A stretch of DNA of 64,000 nucleotides, from assembly GCF_003053725.1 (NCBI RefSeq), contig NZ_QAYC01000008.1, positions 62,001 to 126,000 on the forward strand. Reading direction: 5' to 3'. Within the stretch, counting starts at the first letter, position 1; the number at the start of each line of letters is the position of its first letter. The stretch is from Rhodovulum kholense. GTDB lineage: Bacteria; Pseudomonadota; Alphaproteobacteria; Rhodobacterales; Rhodobacteraceae. Made by a program: the position numbers and the translations under genes. Of the stretch, positions 33,920 to 43,028 are shown one piece after another. The notes under the pieces were generated by a model, which saw nothing but the letters and a program-made list of their open reading frames with translations, searched no databases and was not told where the DNA came from.

Positions 33920-36900
33920 GTCACCGCCACCGCCTGTGCCGAGAGGATGATGTTGCGCACATAGATGCGCGCGCGGGCTGCGTCCTCCTGCTTGGCCCAG
34001 CGGATCTGCAGACGGAACCCCTTGCAGAACACCGGCACGAAGCCCGCGACCCCGATCGAGCGGTAGTTCAGGTTGACGCCCACGTCGTCTTCCAGGTTCC
34101 AGGACTTGACCGTTTCCCAGCGGGACCCGTCTGCCCAGCTGGTCAGCTGGTACCGCACATAGATGTAGTTCTGCATGTAGTCGGTGGCGTTTGGCACACC
34201 GCCGTAGGCCGCATCGAGCACCACACTGAATGCGAAGAGCTGCCCGGGCACGGCCGCAATCGCCGCCTCGGGAATGAACATCTCGGTCAGGAGGAAATCG
34301 CCGTCGTAAGACGTCGACTGGACCGCCATCGCCACGACCTCGAAACTGTCGGTGATCGCGCCGTCCTTCAGCGCGTCCCTCTCGATCAGGCTCTGGATCT
34401 CGAGCGTGCCATCCTGGCCCAGGCGATACCCCGACACGCCAGGCACGTAGTTTCCGGACTGGACCGTCATGGTATCGAGCACGAAGACCGATACCGGTGG
34501 ACCTTCGGTGCCGCTCGCGACGCTGACCAGCTGGGCGACGTTCGCGCCATTGAGCGTGAACACGAACCCCGCCGCGATTCCATCGGCCGTCGCGGCGGCA
34601 TAAGACGTGGCCGAGGCCAGCGCCTCGAGATCCGCGAACTGCGCCGAGATCTCGCTGGTCACCGCGGCCCGCGCCCCGTCCGCATCGACCTTGGTCAGCG
34701 CCAGGGTATCCACGCTGACCTGCACTTCCTTGACTGCGGTCACGTCGATCAGCACGAGGGTTGGCCCAGTCGACCAGGTGGTCGACAGCGCCTTGCGGCC
34801 CGTTCGAAGCCCGGCCCCTCCACCGCAGCTTTCGACCCGCGATCGCAGGGTCGGACCGCATCGGGCCGTCGAATGTACTGCGGTCGGTCAGCCGCAACAG
34901 CTTGGAAATCCCGATGCTCTGGGCATAGGCGCCCGCGTCCAGCACCGCGGCAGGGGCGGTCCACCGACCGATTCCGTAGACGAAGTTCCCGACGGACAAC
35001 AGGCTGGGCGTCGTTTCCAGCCGTGCCTGCAGCGCGGTGGTCGCGGCCGCGAAGTTGGCATCGGTCACGTAGACCGTGTCGATATCGGCGCCGAGATTGG
35101 ACATGTCGGCCAGGGTCAGGGCGTCCGCGTATTCGCCCAGCGTCCCGCTCCAGCCGTCCCTGAGCGCGGCGATGTCCGCAAGCGCGTCGGTCCCCGCCGC
35201 AATGACCAGCTGCGCCTCGTCGTCCAGATCCTCGACCGACAGGCGAACGTCCGGGGTCGTGATGCTGAGCCAGCTCGAGGCCTGGGTCGGCCGGTCAACG
35301 ACGATTTCGGCCTGCACCTCGTATGCGGTCGCGCCGACGATCCCTTCCGACACGACGATGCGGCCCGCAGGCGCATCATAGCTTTCGCCCTGGGCCGGGA
35401 TTGCGCCGCCGGGCGCCAGGCGCACCCGCCACCGGATGCCGTCGCCATCGGCCAGATCCGCGGGGTCCCAGGTGATTGCGATCGCCGCCCACCGGTCCCT
35501 CCCCAGCGCATCCTTCAGGGCAATGCCCGCAACCTGCAGCCCCGGGACCGTCTGGGGCGCGGGCGGCGTCGCGGATGGCGACACCGGGGTCGACGGCAGG
35601 ATGGCTTCCGGCGGAACGATCCAGTCGTCCGGGTCCCGTTCAAGCAGCGACACGGCCGCGCGGCATCCGCGCAGGTCCTCGGTCAGCCCGGCGATTTCGA
35701 ACACCTTGGCGGTGTAGCCGTATTCGGCCGAGGTCCAGGCGATGCAATCCATCGGGTCCAGCAGCGCGGCCGCCCCCTGCAGCGTGCCGCCGTGGCGGAT
35801 GAACCGGCGATTGTCCTCGACCAGGGCGTACATCAGGCGCTGCACCTGGTCGACATAGGGCACGGCCGGGTATTGCAGATCGGCCAGCTGGCGCTGCCCG
35901 CCATCCTCGGCCTCGTATTCCGGAACGATCCGCGCGGGCGCGTCCTCGGGGCTGTAGAGGCTGGCGGGCTCCGGATACTTGGCCCGCGCGCCATTGAACG
36001 TCTCGGTCACGCACGGGAACGGCGTCTCGGTCCGCTCCCGGCTGATAAGCCAGTCGTCATCAGTGACGAACAACACCGGCAGCGCGGGTCCGCCCACCCG
36101 CACCAGCAGCTGGCCGGCCGTTTCGGTCACATCGGCGGCCGCGCCCTTGAACAGCTCCTCCATCACGTCTTTGGGCTTGCCGTCGACTGTCGCGCTGTAC
36201 CCGCCGCGGTACATCGCGACGCCCGTTCCGTCATCGGCATCGGCGGCGTTCATCGCCGCAAACCAGTGGGTGAGCGGCAAAGCCCAGACGGGATAATCGC
36301 CGCCCCAGATATCGCCTGTGCAAAGCGCGATCCCGCGCGCGATGTTGTAGGCCTGCGTGATCAGGCATCGCTGGGTGCCCACGTCGATCGCTGATCCCAG
36401 CGATGGGCGCCAGCGCCGCCGACCGATGGGTCCTTCCGCGGGTCGTAAAGCGGGATCCCGGACAGCTCGAACAGCATTCGCGGTTCCGGGCTCGGAAACA
36501 GTTCGCGGTCGTATTGCAGGGTGACGATCGCATAGCAGATACCTTCGCCGACCATGTCGGCCGACCAGGGATAGTCCGGATGGCCGCCGCACTTTTCCAA
36601 CATGTGCGCATCCGCCGTGGCCTGGGTACCGTCGTAATACTTGCCCCATGCTTTCCCCTGGTACCTGCCCTGGACCGGATAGCCCACCAGCGGGTGCGGA
36701 TGGTCGAAATCCAGGTCGACCCATTCGCCATCCAGTGCGAACCGGCGCAGATGGCACCCGGGCACCGCCGACAGCGCGATCACGAAGGTCGCGTACTGGT
36801 TCGATCCGCCCCAGGTCATGGGCGGTGCAATCCGCGTGCCGTCCGGAACATAGGTGCCAAGCGGGATGTTCAGCGGGTTGTCCGCGCCGGCTTGCGTGAC

Positions 36901-37071
36901 CTTCGCGGATATGCCCGGGTCCTTCGGCTTCGTCATCGTCGCGCGCATCAATGCGCTGACGGCGACGGTGACAAGCAGCCGACCGAGGGTATTTGTCAGC
37001 AGAAAGGATCCGACGGCCGATGCCGTGAAGGCAGACCAGGCTCCGGCGATGGCAAGTCCCGCCTGAGGCAT
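33916..37071 (-). pseudogene. Phage tail tip / host-specificity protein (J-like), broken by two frameshifts
   Basis: About 1050 codons of a central tail tip protein. The first piece (37071 to 36361) starts MPQAGLAIAGAWSAFTASA and has LNIPLGTYVPDGTRIAPP and WVDLDFDHPHPLVG. It stops at TGA 36361-36363, just after STWAPSDA. The protein resumes in another frame at LITQAYNIARGIALCTGD; one missing base at the CC of 36364-36365 explains it. This second piece includes ARIVPEYEAEDGG and fibronectin-like strands (DPADLADGDGIRWRVRLAPG). A second shift between about 34890 and 34770 leads into the last piece (LIDVTAVKEVQVSVDTLALT...). Real decay or assembly indels are both possible. Confidence 0.7.
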
Positions 37072-37586
37072 CAGCCTATCCTCCAGGCGCGCAGCCCGGT
37101 CGTCAGCGGCATGGTCCCCCACCCGATCGCCATCGGCACATAGACATAGGGGCCCTGGCAGACGGACAGCGTCGGGCCCTCGTCGCCAGCGACCAGCACC
37201 AGGTCGCCCGGGCGCGCCATGCTGTGCGGGCAAGATGGCAGATGCGCATCGAGCCAGCCCGCGGCATCCGCGAACCCGGCCCGCCGTGCCACGCGCAGCC
37301 CCCCGGAATGGGTGCGATACCCGAACCGATCCGGCGCAAGCGCCGTGCCCGTGATAGCCTCGACCGCCCCGTGCGCGAAGGCCGCACAATCGTGGATGCA
37401 GAATTCAAAGGGCGTTGAAGCGCGCGACTCGAGATAGCCGATCAGGCGCCGTTGCCAGTCCGGATGGCGGAAAATATCGATGCCCAGCCTCCCGTCCGCA
37501 CCCGGATCCCGCCAGGTGCCCCCCGGAACCGGACTTCTGCGTTTTGTTCTCCCGGACGAAGTTCGTTTCCGCCGACACCACGGCAT
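37071..37586 (-). CDS. DUF6950 family phage protein (NlpC/P60-like), start uncertain
   Basis: The conserved part (about 138 residues ending at 37071) reads DIFRHPDWQRRLIGYLESR, then FEFCIHDCAAFAHGAVEAI and MARPGDLVLVAGDEGP. The Cys-Ile-His-Asp-Cys-Ala segment and the later GDLVLV strand resemble the papain-like peptidoglycan peptidases found just before tail tip genes. The only ATG in frame is at 37586, inside DNA that still reads as the end of the broken DUF2163 gene, and no ATG, GTG or TTG lies near the domain start. The functional start may be lost, and expression is doubtful. Confidence 0.6.
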   Translation of the reverse strand: MPWCRRKRTSSGRTKRRSPVPGGTWRDPGADGRLGIDIFRHPDWQRRLIGYLESRASTPFEFCIHDCAAFAHGAVEAITGTALAPDRFGYRTHSGGLRVARRAGFADAAGWLDAHLPSCPHSMARPGDLVLVAGDEGPTLSVCQGPYVYVPMAIGWGTMPLTTGLRAWRIG

Positions 37587-38100
37587 ACCGGCAGAACCCG
37601 TCGCCGTTGGCGGCCTTGATGACCTCGTAGCTCCAGCGCGCGGGCAAAGTGCGGGTCAGCCTTTGCGAAAAAGGCACCAGCTTGGCGGGCAGCTCGCCCT
37701 CCTCCCCCCGCCGCCGCGCGTCCCTCAAGCTTGTCGAGATAGCCGGTGAAGACGACATGCGGTTCCGCGATCAGCGCGCCGGTCGCCGGGTCGCAAAGGG
37801 CACGGTGGATTTCGACCGGGGCGTGCCGGGCATCGTAGACCGAGATTGCCTGACGCAGCGCGGGCGAGGCCTTGATCAGGCTCAGCGTCAGCTGCGGCAG
37901 TCAGACCATCGTGCCGGCGCCATAATAGGTGCGCGTCCGCCCGCCGATCGAGAGGGTTTCGGTCTGGGGCAGCGTGGAGATCCCCACCTCGGTCGCCGCC
38001 CCCGTGGCGCGGTGGCGCGCCTGGATCCACACGAGGATCTCCGCATGACGGGAACCGGCCTGGCGAGATCGGCCGTCGTGGCCGAGTCGAAGGATCTCAT
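37530..38100 (-). pseudogene. Degraded DUF2163-type phage tail gene
   Basis: Pieces in different frames join to a DUF2163-like tail protein. MRSFDSATTADLA starts at 38100. After a frameshift near 38045 it continues ILVWIQARHRATGAA and GGRTRTYYGAGTMV, then meets a TGA at 37901-37903. It goes on with LPQLTLSLIKASPALRQAIS and APVEIHRALCDPATGALIAE. After another shift near 37735 it ends RLTRTLPARWSYEV ... GDGFCRYAVVSAETN. At least three lesions make it a pseudogene. It marks the right end of recognisable phage DNA; the tape measure and earlier genes are gone. Confidence 0.7.
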
Positions 38101-38171
38101 CTCAATACTTCAGGACCTTCCGGTCACTCAGGTATTCAGCGTCTCCTGACACGGACCGGTCCGTCCGGGCC

Positions 38172-38891
38172 TCAGTCCTTCAGAAGCGCGAGGGCCTCGG
38201 CCAGATCGATGGCGCCGTCGTAAAGCGCGCGCCCCGAAATCGCGCCCGCTATCGCGCCGGTGGCCCGAAGCGCCGTCAGATCGGCCAGCGACGACACGCC
38301 GCCCGAAGCGATCACCGGGATCGAGACGGCGCGGGCCAGCGCCTCGGTCGCGGCCACGTTCGGGCCCGCCATCGCGCCGTCGCGGTCGATATCGGTATAG
38401 ATGATCGCCGAAACCCCTGCATCCTCGAAGGATTTCGCCAGATCGGTCGCCATCACGTCGGTTTCCTCGGCCCAGCCCTTGGTCGCGACCCGCCCCTTGC
38501 GGGCGTCGATGCCGACAGCGATCCGGCCCGGGAAGGCGCGGGCCGCCTCGCGCACCAGATCGGGGTTCTCGACCGCCACGGTTCCGAGGATCACCCGGGC
38601 CAGCCCCTTGCCCAGCCACATCTCGATGGTCGCCATGTCGCGGATGCCGCCGCCCAGCTGGGCCGGCACCTCGGTCGCGGCCAGGATCGCCTCGACGGCC
38701 GCGGCATTGACCGGCGCGCCCGCGAAGGCGCCGTTCAGATCGACCAGGTGCAGCCAGTCGCACCCCGCCTTCTGGAAGGCGAGCGCCTGCGCCGCCGGGT
38801 CCTCGCCGAAGACGGTCGCCTTGTCCATGTCACCCCTCAGCAACCGCACGCATTGGCCGTCCTTAAGGTCGATGGCGGGATAGAGGATCAT
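38172..38891 (-). CDS. hisA: Phosphoribosyl-formimino-AICAR-ribotide isomerase
   Basis: A 239-residue HisA that opens the ribose of ProFAR to PRFAR in histidine synthesis. It is a (beta/alpha)8 barrel with catalytic Asp8 in [13 protein letters not shown] and the second aspartate in [17 protein letters not shown] near 127. Phosphate loops are AQLGGGIRD and [13 protein letters not shown]. The ATG at 38891 is clear. It stands alone here; the usual neighbours hisF, hisH and hisB are not adjacent, and the phage remnant lies immediately 3' of it. Confidence 0.94.
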   Translation of the reverse strand: MILYPAIDLKDGQCVRLLRGDMDKATVFGEDPAAQALAFQKAGCDWLHLVDLNGAFAGAPVNAAAVEAILAATEVPAQLGGGIRDMATIEMWLGKGLARVILGTVAVENPDLVREAARAFPGRIAVGIDARKGRVATKGWAEETDVMATDLAKSFEDAGVSAIIYTDIDRDGAMAGPNVAATEALARAVSIPVIASGGVSSLADLTALRATGAIAGAISGRALYDGAIDLAEALALLKD

Positions 38892-39053
38892 GGGCGCTGT
38901 CCTTCCGGGTCCGAGTCGGGGTTCTGTCGCAGGAACGGCCCCGGAATGCAACGGGACCGAGCGCGCGCCAAAAGGGCGGGCTCGCCTCACGTCACCCTTG
39001 CCCGACGGAGGCCGCCGCGCCAGACTTTGCCCGCATGCTTTGGGAGGAGCACG

Positions 39054-39443
39054 ATGCGCATCACCGTTCTGATCGCGGCCCTGACGCTGGCCGCCACCGC
39101 CGCCCATGCCGACCCGGTCGAGGGGGTCTGGCAGACCCCGCTCGACGATAACGGCCATTTCGGGCATATCCGGATCGCGCCCTGCGGCGCCGCGCTTTGC
39201 GGCACGCTGATCCGGGCCTATGATCGCCAGGGCCGCCAGATCGAAACCGATACGATCGGGCGGCAGATCGTCTGGGACATGAAACCCCAGGGCGGAGGCC
39301 GCTATGGCAAGGGCAAGGTCTGGGCGCCCGACCGCAACAAGACCTACAATTCCAAGATGGCGCTGGAGGGCGAGTTCCTGTCGGTCTCGGGCTGCGTCAT
39401 CGGCATCTGCCGCGACGGCGGCCGCTGGAAGCGGGTACAATAG
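39054..39443 (+). CDS. DUF2147 domain-containing exported protein
   Basis: A 129-residue protein with a signal peptide ([19 protein letters not shown]) and a single DUF2147 domain. The domain starts [22 protein letters not shown] and includes the conserved cysteines of [13 protein letters not shown] and ISGC-type [13 protein letters not shown], then the terminal WKR. DUF2147 proteins are small periplasmic beta-barrel proteins of unknown role. GGGAGGAGC precedes the ATG. Transcribed divergently from hisA. Confidence 0.85.
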   Translation: MRITVLIAALTLAATAAHADPVEGVWQTPLDDNGHFGHIRIAPCGAALCGTLIRAYDRQGRQIETDTIGRQIVWDMKPQGGGRYGKGKVWAPDRNKTYNSKMALEGEFLSVSGCVIGICRDGGRWKRVQ

Positions 39444-39467
39444 ACACCAAGGCGCGCCGCGTCCGGC

Positions 39468-39773
39468 TCAGTGGCGGATCTCGACGGTCTGGCGCAGCGC
39501 GCCGGTCGCGGCGTCATAGATCAGGATGCGGTCGTCTTCGGTGACCACCGCCACCCAGTCGCGGCCGCGCGTCACCGCCGCGGCCTCGGCGCCGTCGGGC
39601 AGGGTCAGCGCCTCGGGCAGCGGCAGCGCGCCGCCCTGCCCCGGCATGCGGATGACAAAGAGCGCGACGATCAGTAGAAAGCCCGCAATCATCGTCACCA
39701 TCAACAGGGTGACCAGCATCCGCAGCAGTTTCAGATCGGGGGGCAGCGCCTCCGGTTCGGGTTTGTCGTCCAT
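39468..39773 (-). CDS. DUF6476 family membrane protein
   Basis: A 101-residue protein with one membrane helix (about 16-42, LKLLRMLVTLLMVTMIAGFL onward). A small periplasmic beta domain follows, with TRGRDWVAVVTEDDRILIYDA, a WD/propeller-blade-like strand pattern. It matches the DUF6476 family of Rhodobacteraceae; function unknown. Its ATG (39771-39773) overlaps the ATG of the divergent RluD-type gene (39772-39774). Confidence 0.78.
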   Translation of the reverse strand: MDDKPEPEALPPDLKLLRMLVTLLMVTMIAGFLLIVALFVIRMPGQGGALPLPEALTLPDGAEAAAVTRGRDWVAVVTEDDRILIYDAATGALRQTVEIRH

Positions 39774-40836
39774 GTCCTCGCCGCTCTCCTCGCCTCGCCG
39801 TCTTGCCGTCCTGATCGGACCGGCCCCGCCCGGCCGCCTTGATAAGGCGCTTGCCCGCGATGTGCCAGAGGAGGCCGGGCTGACCCGCTCCCGCTTGGCC
39901 AAGCTGATCGCGGCCGGCGCGGTATGGCGGAACGGCACGGCGCTGACCGATGCCCGGGCGAAGGTGGCCGAGGGCGAGGAAATCGAGATCGAGCTGGCCG
40001 AGCCGGCCGAGATCCGCACCGCGCCCGAGGACATCCCGCTGAGCGTGGTCTACGAGGACGACGCCCTGATCGTGGTCGACAAGCCTGCGGGGCTTGTGGT
40101 GCATCCGGCGCCCGGAAGCCCGTCGGGCACGCTGGTCAACGCCCTGCTCGCCCATTGCGGCGACAGTCTTGCGGGCATCGGAGGCGAGCGGCGGCCGGGC
40201 ATCGTGCACCGGATCGACAAGGACACAAGCGGGCTTCTGGTGGCGGCCAAGACCGACAAGGCCCATGCGGGGCTGGCAGCGCAATTCGCCGCCCATACGG
40301 TCGAACGCCAGTATACCGCGCTGGTGCATGGCGTTCCCGATGCCGCCGACCCGCGGCTGAACGGGCTGGCCGGGGCCAGTTTCGAGACGGGCGGCGTGCT
40401 GCGGATCGCGACCCGGATCGGGCGGCACCGCACCGACCGGCAGCGTCAGGCGGTGCTGGCGGCGGGCGGGCGGCACGCGGTGACGCGGGTGAAGGTGGTC
40501 GAACCCTTCGGCACGCCGCCCGCGGCGGCGCTGGTCGCCTGCTGGCTGGAAACCGGCCGCACCCACCAGATCCGGGTGCACATGGCCCATGTCGGCCACG
40601 CGCTGATCGGCGATCCGGTCTATGGCGGGCGGCGACGGCTTTCGGAAAAGGCGCTGGGGCCCGAGGCCGCCGCCGCGGCCGCCGCCTTTCCGCGTCAGGC
40701 GCTGCATGCCGCGACGCTGGGCTTCGTGCATCCCGAAACCGGCGAGACCCTGCGCTTTGCCGCGCCGCTGCCCGCCGACATGGAGGACCTTGTCCGCCGC
40801 CTCGGGGGGTTGACACAACAAAGCACGCCTTCGTGA
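39772..40836 (+). CDS. RluA/RluD family 23S rRNA pseudouridine synthase
   Basis: A 354-residue pseudouridine synthase. The N-terminal S4-like RNA-binding domain (about 20-85) has RLDKALARDV and SRLAKLIAAGAVWRNG. The catalytic domain has DDALIVVDKPAGLVVHP and the motif HRIDKDTSGLLV with the catalytic aspartate near residue 148, plus GRTHQIRVHMAHVGHALIGD. RluD (positions 1911, 1915, 1917 of 23S RNA) is the closest model, but RluC cannot be excluded. The start is the ATG at 39772; no good ribosome site is seen, and it overlaps the divergent DUF6476 start. Confidence 0.9.
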   Translation: MSSPLSSPRRLAVLIGPAPPGRLDKALARDVPEEAGLTRSRLAKLIAAGAVWRNGTALTDARAKVAEGEEIEIELAEPAEIRTAPEDIPLSVVYEDDALIVVDKPAGLVVHPAPGSPSGTLVNALLAHCGDSLAGIGGERRPGIVHRIDKDTSGLLVAAKTDKAHAGLAAQFAAHTVERQYTALVHGVPDAADPRLNGLAGASFETGGVLRIATRIGRHRTDRQRQAVLAAGGRHAVTRVKVVEPFGTPPAAALVACWLETGRTHQIRVHMAHVGHALIGDPVYGGRRRLSEKALGPEAAAAAAAFPRQALHAATLGFVHPETGETLRFAAPLPADMEDLVRRLGGLTQQSTPS

Positions 40837-40907
40837 GCGTTTGCCGCATTCACCCTTTTTCGACGGAACACCGAACATGGTCCGTGCGATGAAGGGACAG
40901 GGCAGAG

Positions 40908-40933
40908 CTTGAACCGACCGGTTCGATCATTAC
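40908..40933 (+). promoter_or_regulatory. Possible heat-shock (sigma-32-type) promoter of rpoH
   Basis: CTTGAA (40908-40913) and CATTAC (40928-40933), spaced 14 bases, loosely resemble the sigma-32 pattern CTTGAAA-N(11-16)-CCCATnT, about 40 bases before rpoH. Weak by eye; a housekeeping promoter could be further upstream. Confidence 0.3.
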
Positions 40934-40970
40934 CTGCCTAACAAGTGACGCAGGAGCAACAGGGACCCGC

Positions 40971-41867
40971 ATGAGCAACTATGCCAACCTTCCCGCCCCG
41001 TCTCCGGAACAGGGGCTGAACCGGTACCTGCAGGAGATCCGCAAGTTTCCGCTGCTCGAGCCGGAAGAAGAATACATGCTGGCCAAAAGCTGGGTGGACC
41101 ATCACGACACCGATGCCGCGCACCGGCTGGTGACGTCGCATCTGCGGCTCGCCGCCAAGATCGCCATGGGCTATCGCGGCTACGGGCTGCCCCAGGCCGA
41201 GGTGATTTCCGAGGCCAATGTCGGCCTGATGCAGGCGGTCAAGCGGTTCGACCCGGAAAAGGGCTTCCGGCTGGCGACCTATGCGATGTGGTGGATCCGC
41301 GCCGCGATCCAGGAATATATCCTGCGGTCCTGGAGCCTGGTGAAGCTCGGGACCACCTCGGCGCAGAAGAAACTTTTCTTCAACCTGCGCAAGGCGAAGG
41401 CCCGGATCGGCGCGCTGGAAGACGGCGACCTGCGCCCCGAGAACGTGCAGCGCATCGCCCATGACCTGAACGTGACCGAGGACGAGGTCATCGCCATGAA
41501 CCGCCGCCTGTCGGGGGGCGACGCCTCGCTGAACGCGATGGTCGGCGGCGACGGCGACACCACCACCGAATGGCAGGAATGGCTGGAGGACGAGGACGCC
41601 AACCAGGCCGAGGCCTATGCCGAGAAGGACGAGATGGAAAGCCGCCGCGCGCTTCTGGCCGAGGCGATGGACGTGCTGAACGACCGCGAGAAGGACATCC
41701 TGATGCAGCGCCGCCTGCAGGACCAGCCGGTGACGCTGGAGGATCTGTCATCGGTCTACAATGTCAGCCGCGAACGGATCCGGCAGATCGAGGTCCGGGC
41801 TTTCGAGAAGCTTCAGAAGCGGATGAAGGACCTCGCAACGCAGAAGGGACTCCTTGCTCAGGTCTGA
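40971..41867 (+). CDS. rpoH: RNA polymerase heat-shock sigma factor RpoH
   Basis: A 298-residue sigma-32 factor that directs transcription of chaperone and protease genes. Region 2 contains RLATYAMWWIRAAIQEYI (-10 recognition). The family-specific RpoH box is QKKLFFNLR at 132-140, where FtsH/DnaK control acts. Region 4 has VYNVSRERIRQIEVRAFEKLQ, the -35 binding helix-turn-helix. AGGAG precedes the ATG. Rhodobacteraceae often have two RpoH paralogues; which one this is cannot be decided here. Confidence 0.95.
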   Translation: MSNYANLPAPSPEQGLNRYLQEIRKFPLLEPEEEYMLAKSWVDHHDTDAAHRLVTSHLRLAAKIAMGYRGYGLPQAEVISEANVGLMQAVKRFDPEKGFRLATYAMWWIRAAIQEYILRSWSLVKLGTTSAQKKLFFNLRKAKARIGALEDGDLRPENVQRIAHDLNVTEDEVIAMNRRLSGGDASLNAMVGGDGDTTTEWQEWLEDEDANQAEAYAEKDEMESRRALLAEAMDVLNDREKDILMQRRLQDQPVTLEDLSSVYNVSRERIRQIEVRAFEKLQKRMKDLATQKGLLAQV

Positions 41868-41977
41868 TTTTGGGACGAGTTGCCTAAAATTCGTCTCATC
41901 TCATCAGAAAAATCGCCCCATTCCACAACTATCCCGAGCACTGGGGGCAGACTCCCTTTGTTTTTTGGTGTGTGGAA

Positions 41978-43000
41978 ATGGGTTTGGATCTTGACGAGTA
42001 CCTCGAGCAGCTCTCCGAAGCCGCCGGGACGGCAGATATTGACAGTTTTGAGGCCATTGCGGACGAGTTGCGGTCCAGGGCCTTGGCCGACGGATGGCTG
42101 CGGCCGGAAATCGTCCGCGAGATTTCGGCGCAGCGCTCGCGGCTTGCCGGAAGCGCGGCTTTCCGCGAACGGAACGCGCGACTGAGGGCCGCCCATGCCG
42201 AGGCCGAGAGCCTGGGCGATACCCACCGCGCCCAGGACCTGTCCGAGGCGCTGCGGCGCCAGAGCGCGGTCCTGCTGGCCGCGATGCGCACTCCCGAGGC
42301 GCGGTTCGAGGTGCTGCCCGAGCCGGGACAGGCGCTGTTCGACGCCATCGCGACGGGCGATCTGGCCCGGTTGCAAGAGGCGCTGGTGGGCACCGACCCG
42401 AATGCCCGTTACGGCACCCGGTCCGAAACCCCGCTGGGCCGCGCGCTGTCGGTGGAACGCCGGTCGCCCGCGGTGCTGCGGATCCTGCTTGCGGCCGGGG
42501 CCGATCCGAATGCCGGGCTCGCGAAGGGCGTGACGCCGCTGCATGAACTCGGGGTCTATCCGCGCCCGTGGGAACCGGCCGAGACCACCGCGACGCTGGC
42601 CCGGCTGCTGGTCGAGGCGGGCGCCGATCTCGAGGCGGAGACCGACACCTATCGCTGGACCCCCCTGCACCGCGCGGTGCTGGAAGGCACGCCGCCCGTT
42701 CTCGACGCGCTTCTGGACCTCGGGGCCGATGCCAATCGCCCCTTCGCGCACAGCTCGGAGCCCTGGTTCACGCCCGGGCGGCTGCCCCTTCAGATGGCCG
42801 GTGCCTGTCGCGCGCTGGCGGAAAGCCTGCTGTCGCACGGGGCCGACCCGCGCGCGCTGGACGACCGGGGGGAAGGCGTGCTGCCCTATCTCGAACGGCA
42901 ACTGGCCCGGCACCTCGCCCTTGGCGCCGTCGGCGATCTGTACCGGACCGAACTGGAAGTCGTGATCGAAAGGGTCCGGTCCGCGCCGTCCCTGTGCTGA
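41978..43000 (+). CDS. Ankyrin-repeat protein
   Basis: A 340-residue cytoplasmic protein of unknown partner. The N-terminal 110 residues are a charged helical region (RSRLAGSAAFRERNARLRAAHAEAE). Four ankyrin-type repeats follow between about 150 and 310: TPLGRALSVERRSPAVLRILL-AAGADPN, TPLHELG...LLVEAGADLE, TPLHRAVLEGTPPVLDALL-DLGADAN and LPLQMAGACRALAESLL-SHGADPR. A GTG six bases upstream (41972) is an alternative start, and no strong ribosome site is seen. Probably a protein-protein interaction module. Confidence 0.78.
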   Translation: MGLDLDEYLEQLSEAAGTADIDSFEAIADELRSRALADGWLRPEIVREISAQRSRLAGSAAFRERNARLRAAHAEAESLGDTHRAQDLSEALRRQSAVLLAAMRTPEARFEVLPEPGQALFDAIATGDLARLQEALVGTDPNARYGTRSETPLGRALSVERRSPAVLRILLAAGADPNAGLAKGVTPLHELGVYPRPWEPAETTATLARLLVEAGADLEAETDTYRWTPLHRAVLEGTPPVLDALLDLGADANRPFAHSSEPWFTPGRLPLQMAGACRALAESLLSHGADPRALDDRGEGVLPYLERQLARHLALGAVGDLYRTELEVVIERVRSAPSLC

Positions 43001-43028
43001 CCGCCGCGCCTTGCGGGCGTCCGGTCCG

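Larger units (their letters stand above)
26560..38100 (-). mobile_element. Prophage remnant: distal tail / receptor-binding module
   Basis: Nine genes or gene pieces on one strand, mostly with 1-4 base stop/start overlaps, read as the end of a siphophage tail locus. In transcription order they are: DUF2163 (broken), DUF6950 peptidase-like, tail tip (broken), three small or mid-size structural ORFs, a ConA-like protein, a beta-helix spike and a small membrane protein. Integrase, repressor, capsid, terminase and tape-measure genes are absent. The left side abuts the nrdR upstream region and the right side abuts hisA. An AATAC/GTATT inverted repeat lies at 38103-38135 near the right edge. I found no direct repeat pair marking att sites. 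Confidence 0.8.

Noticed and set aside
26284-38170. att sites or integrase for the phage remnant
   Set aside because: No integrase ORF and no convincing direct repeat shared by the two edges could be found by eye.
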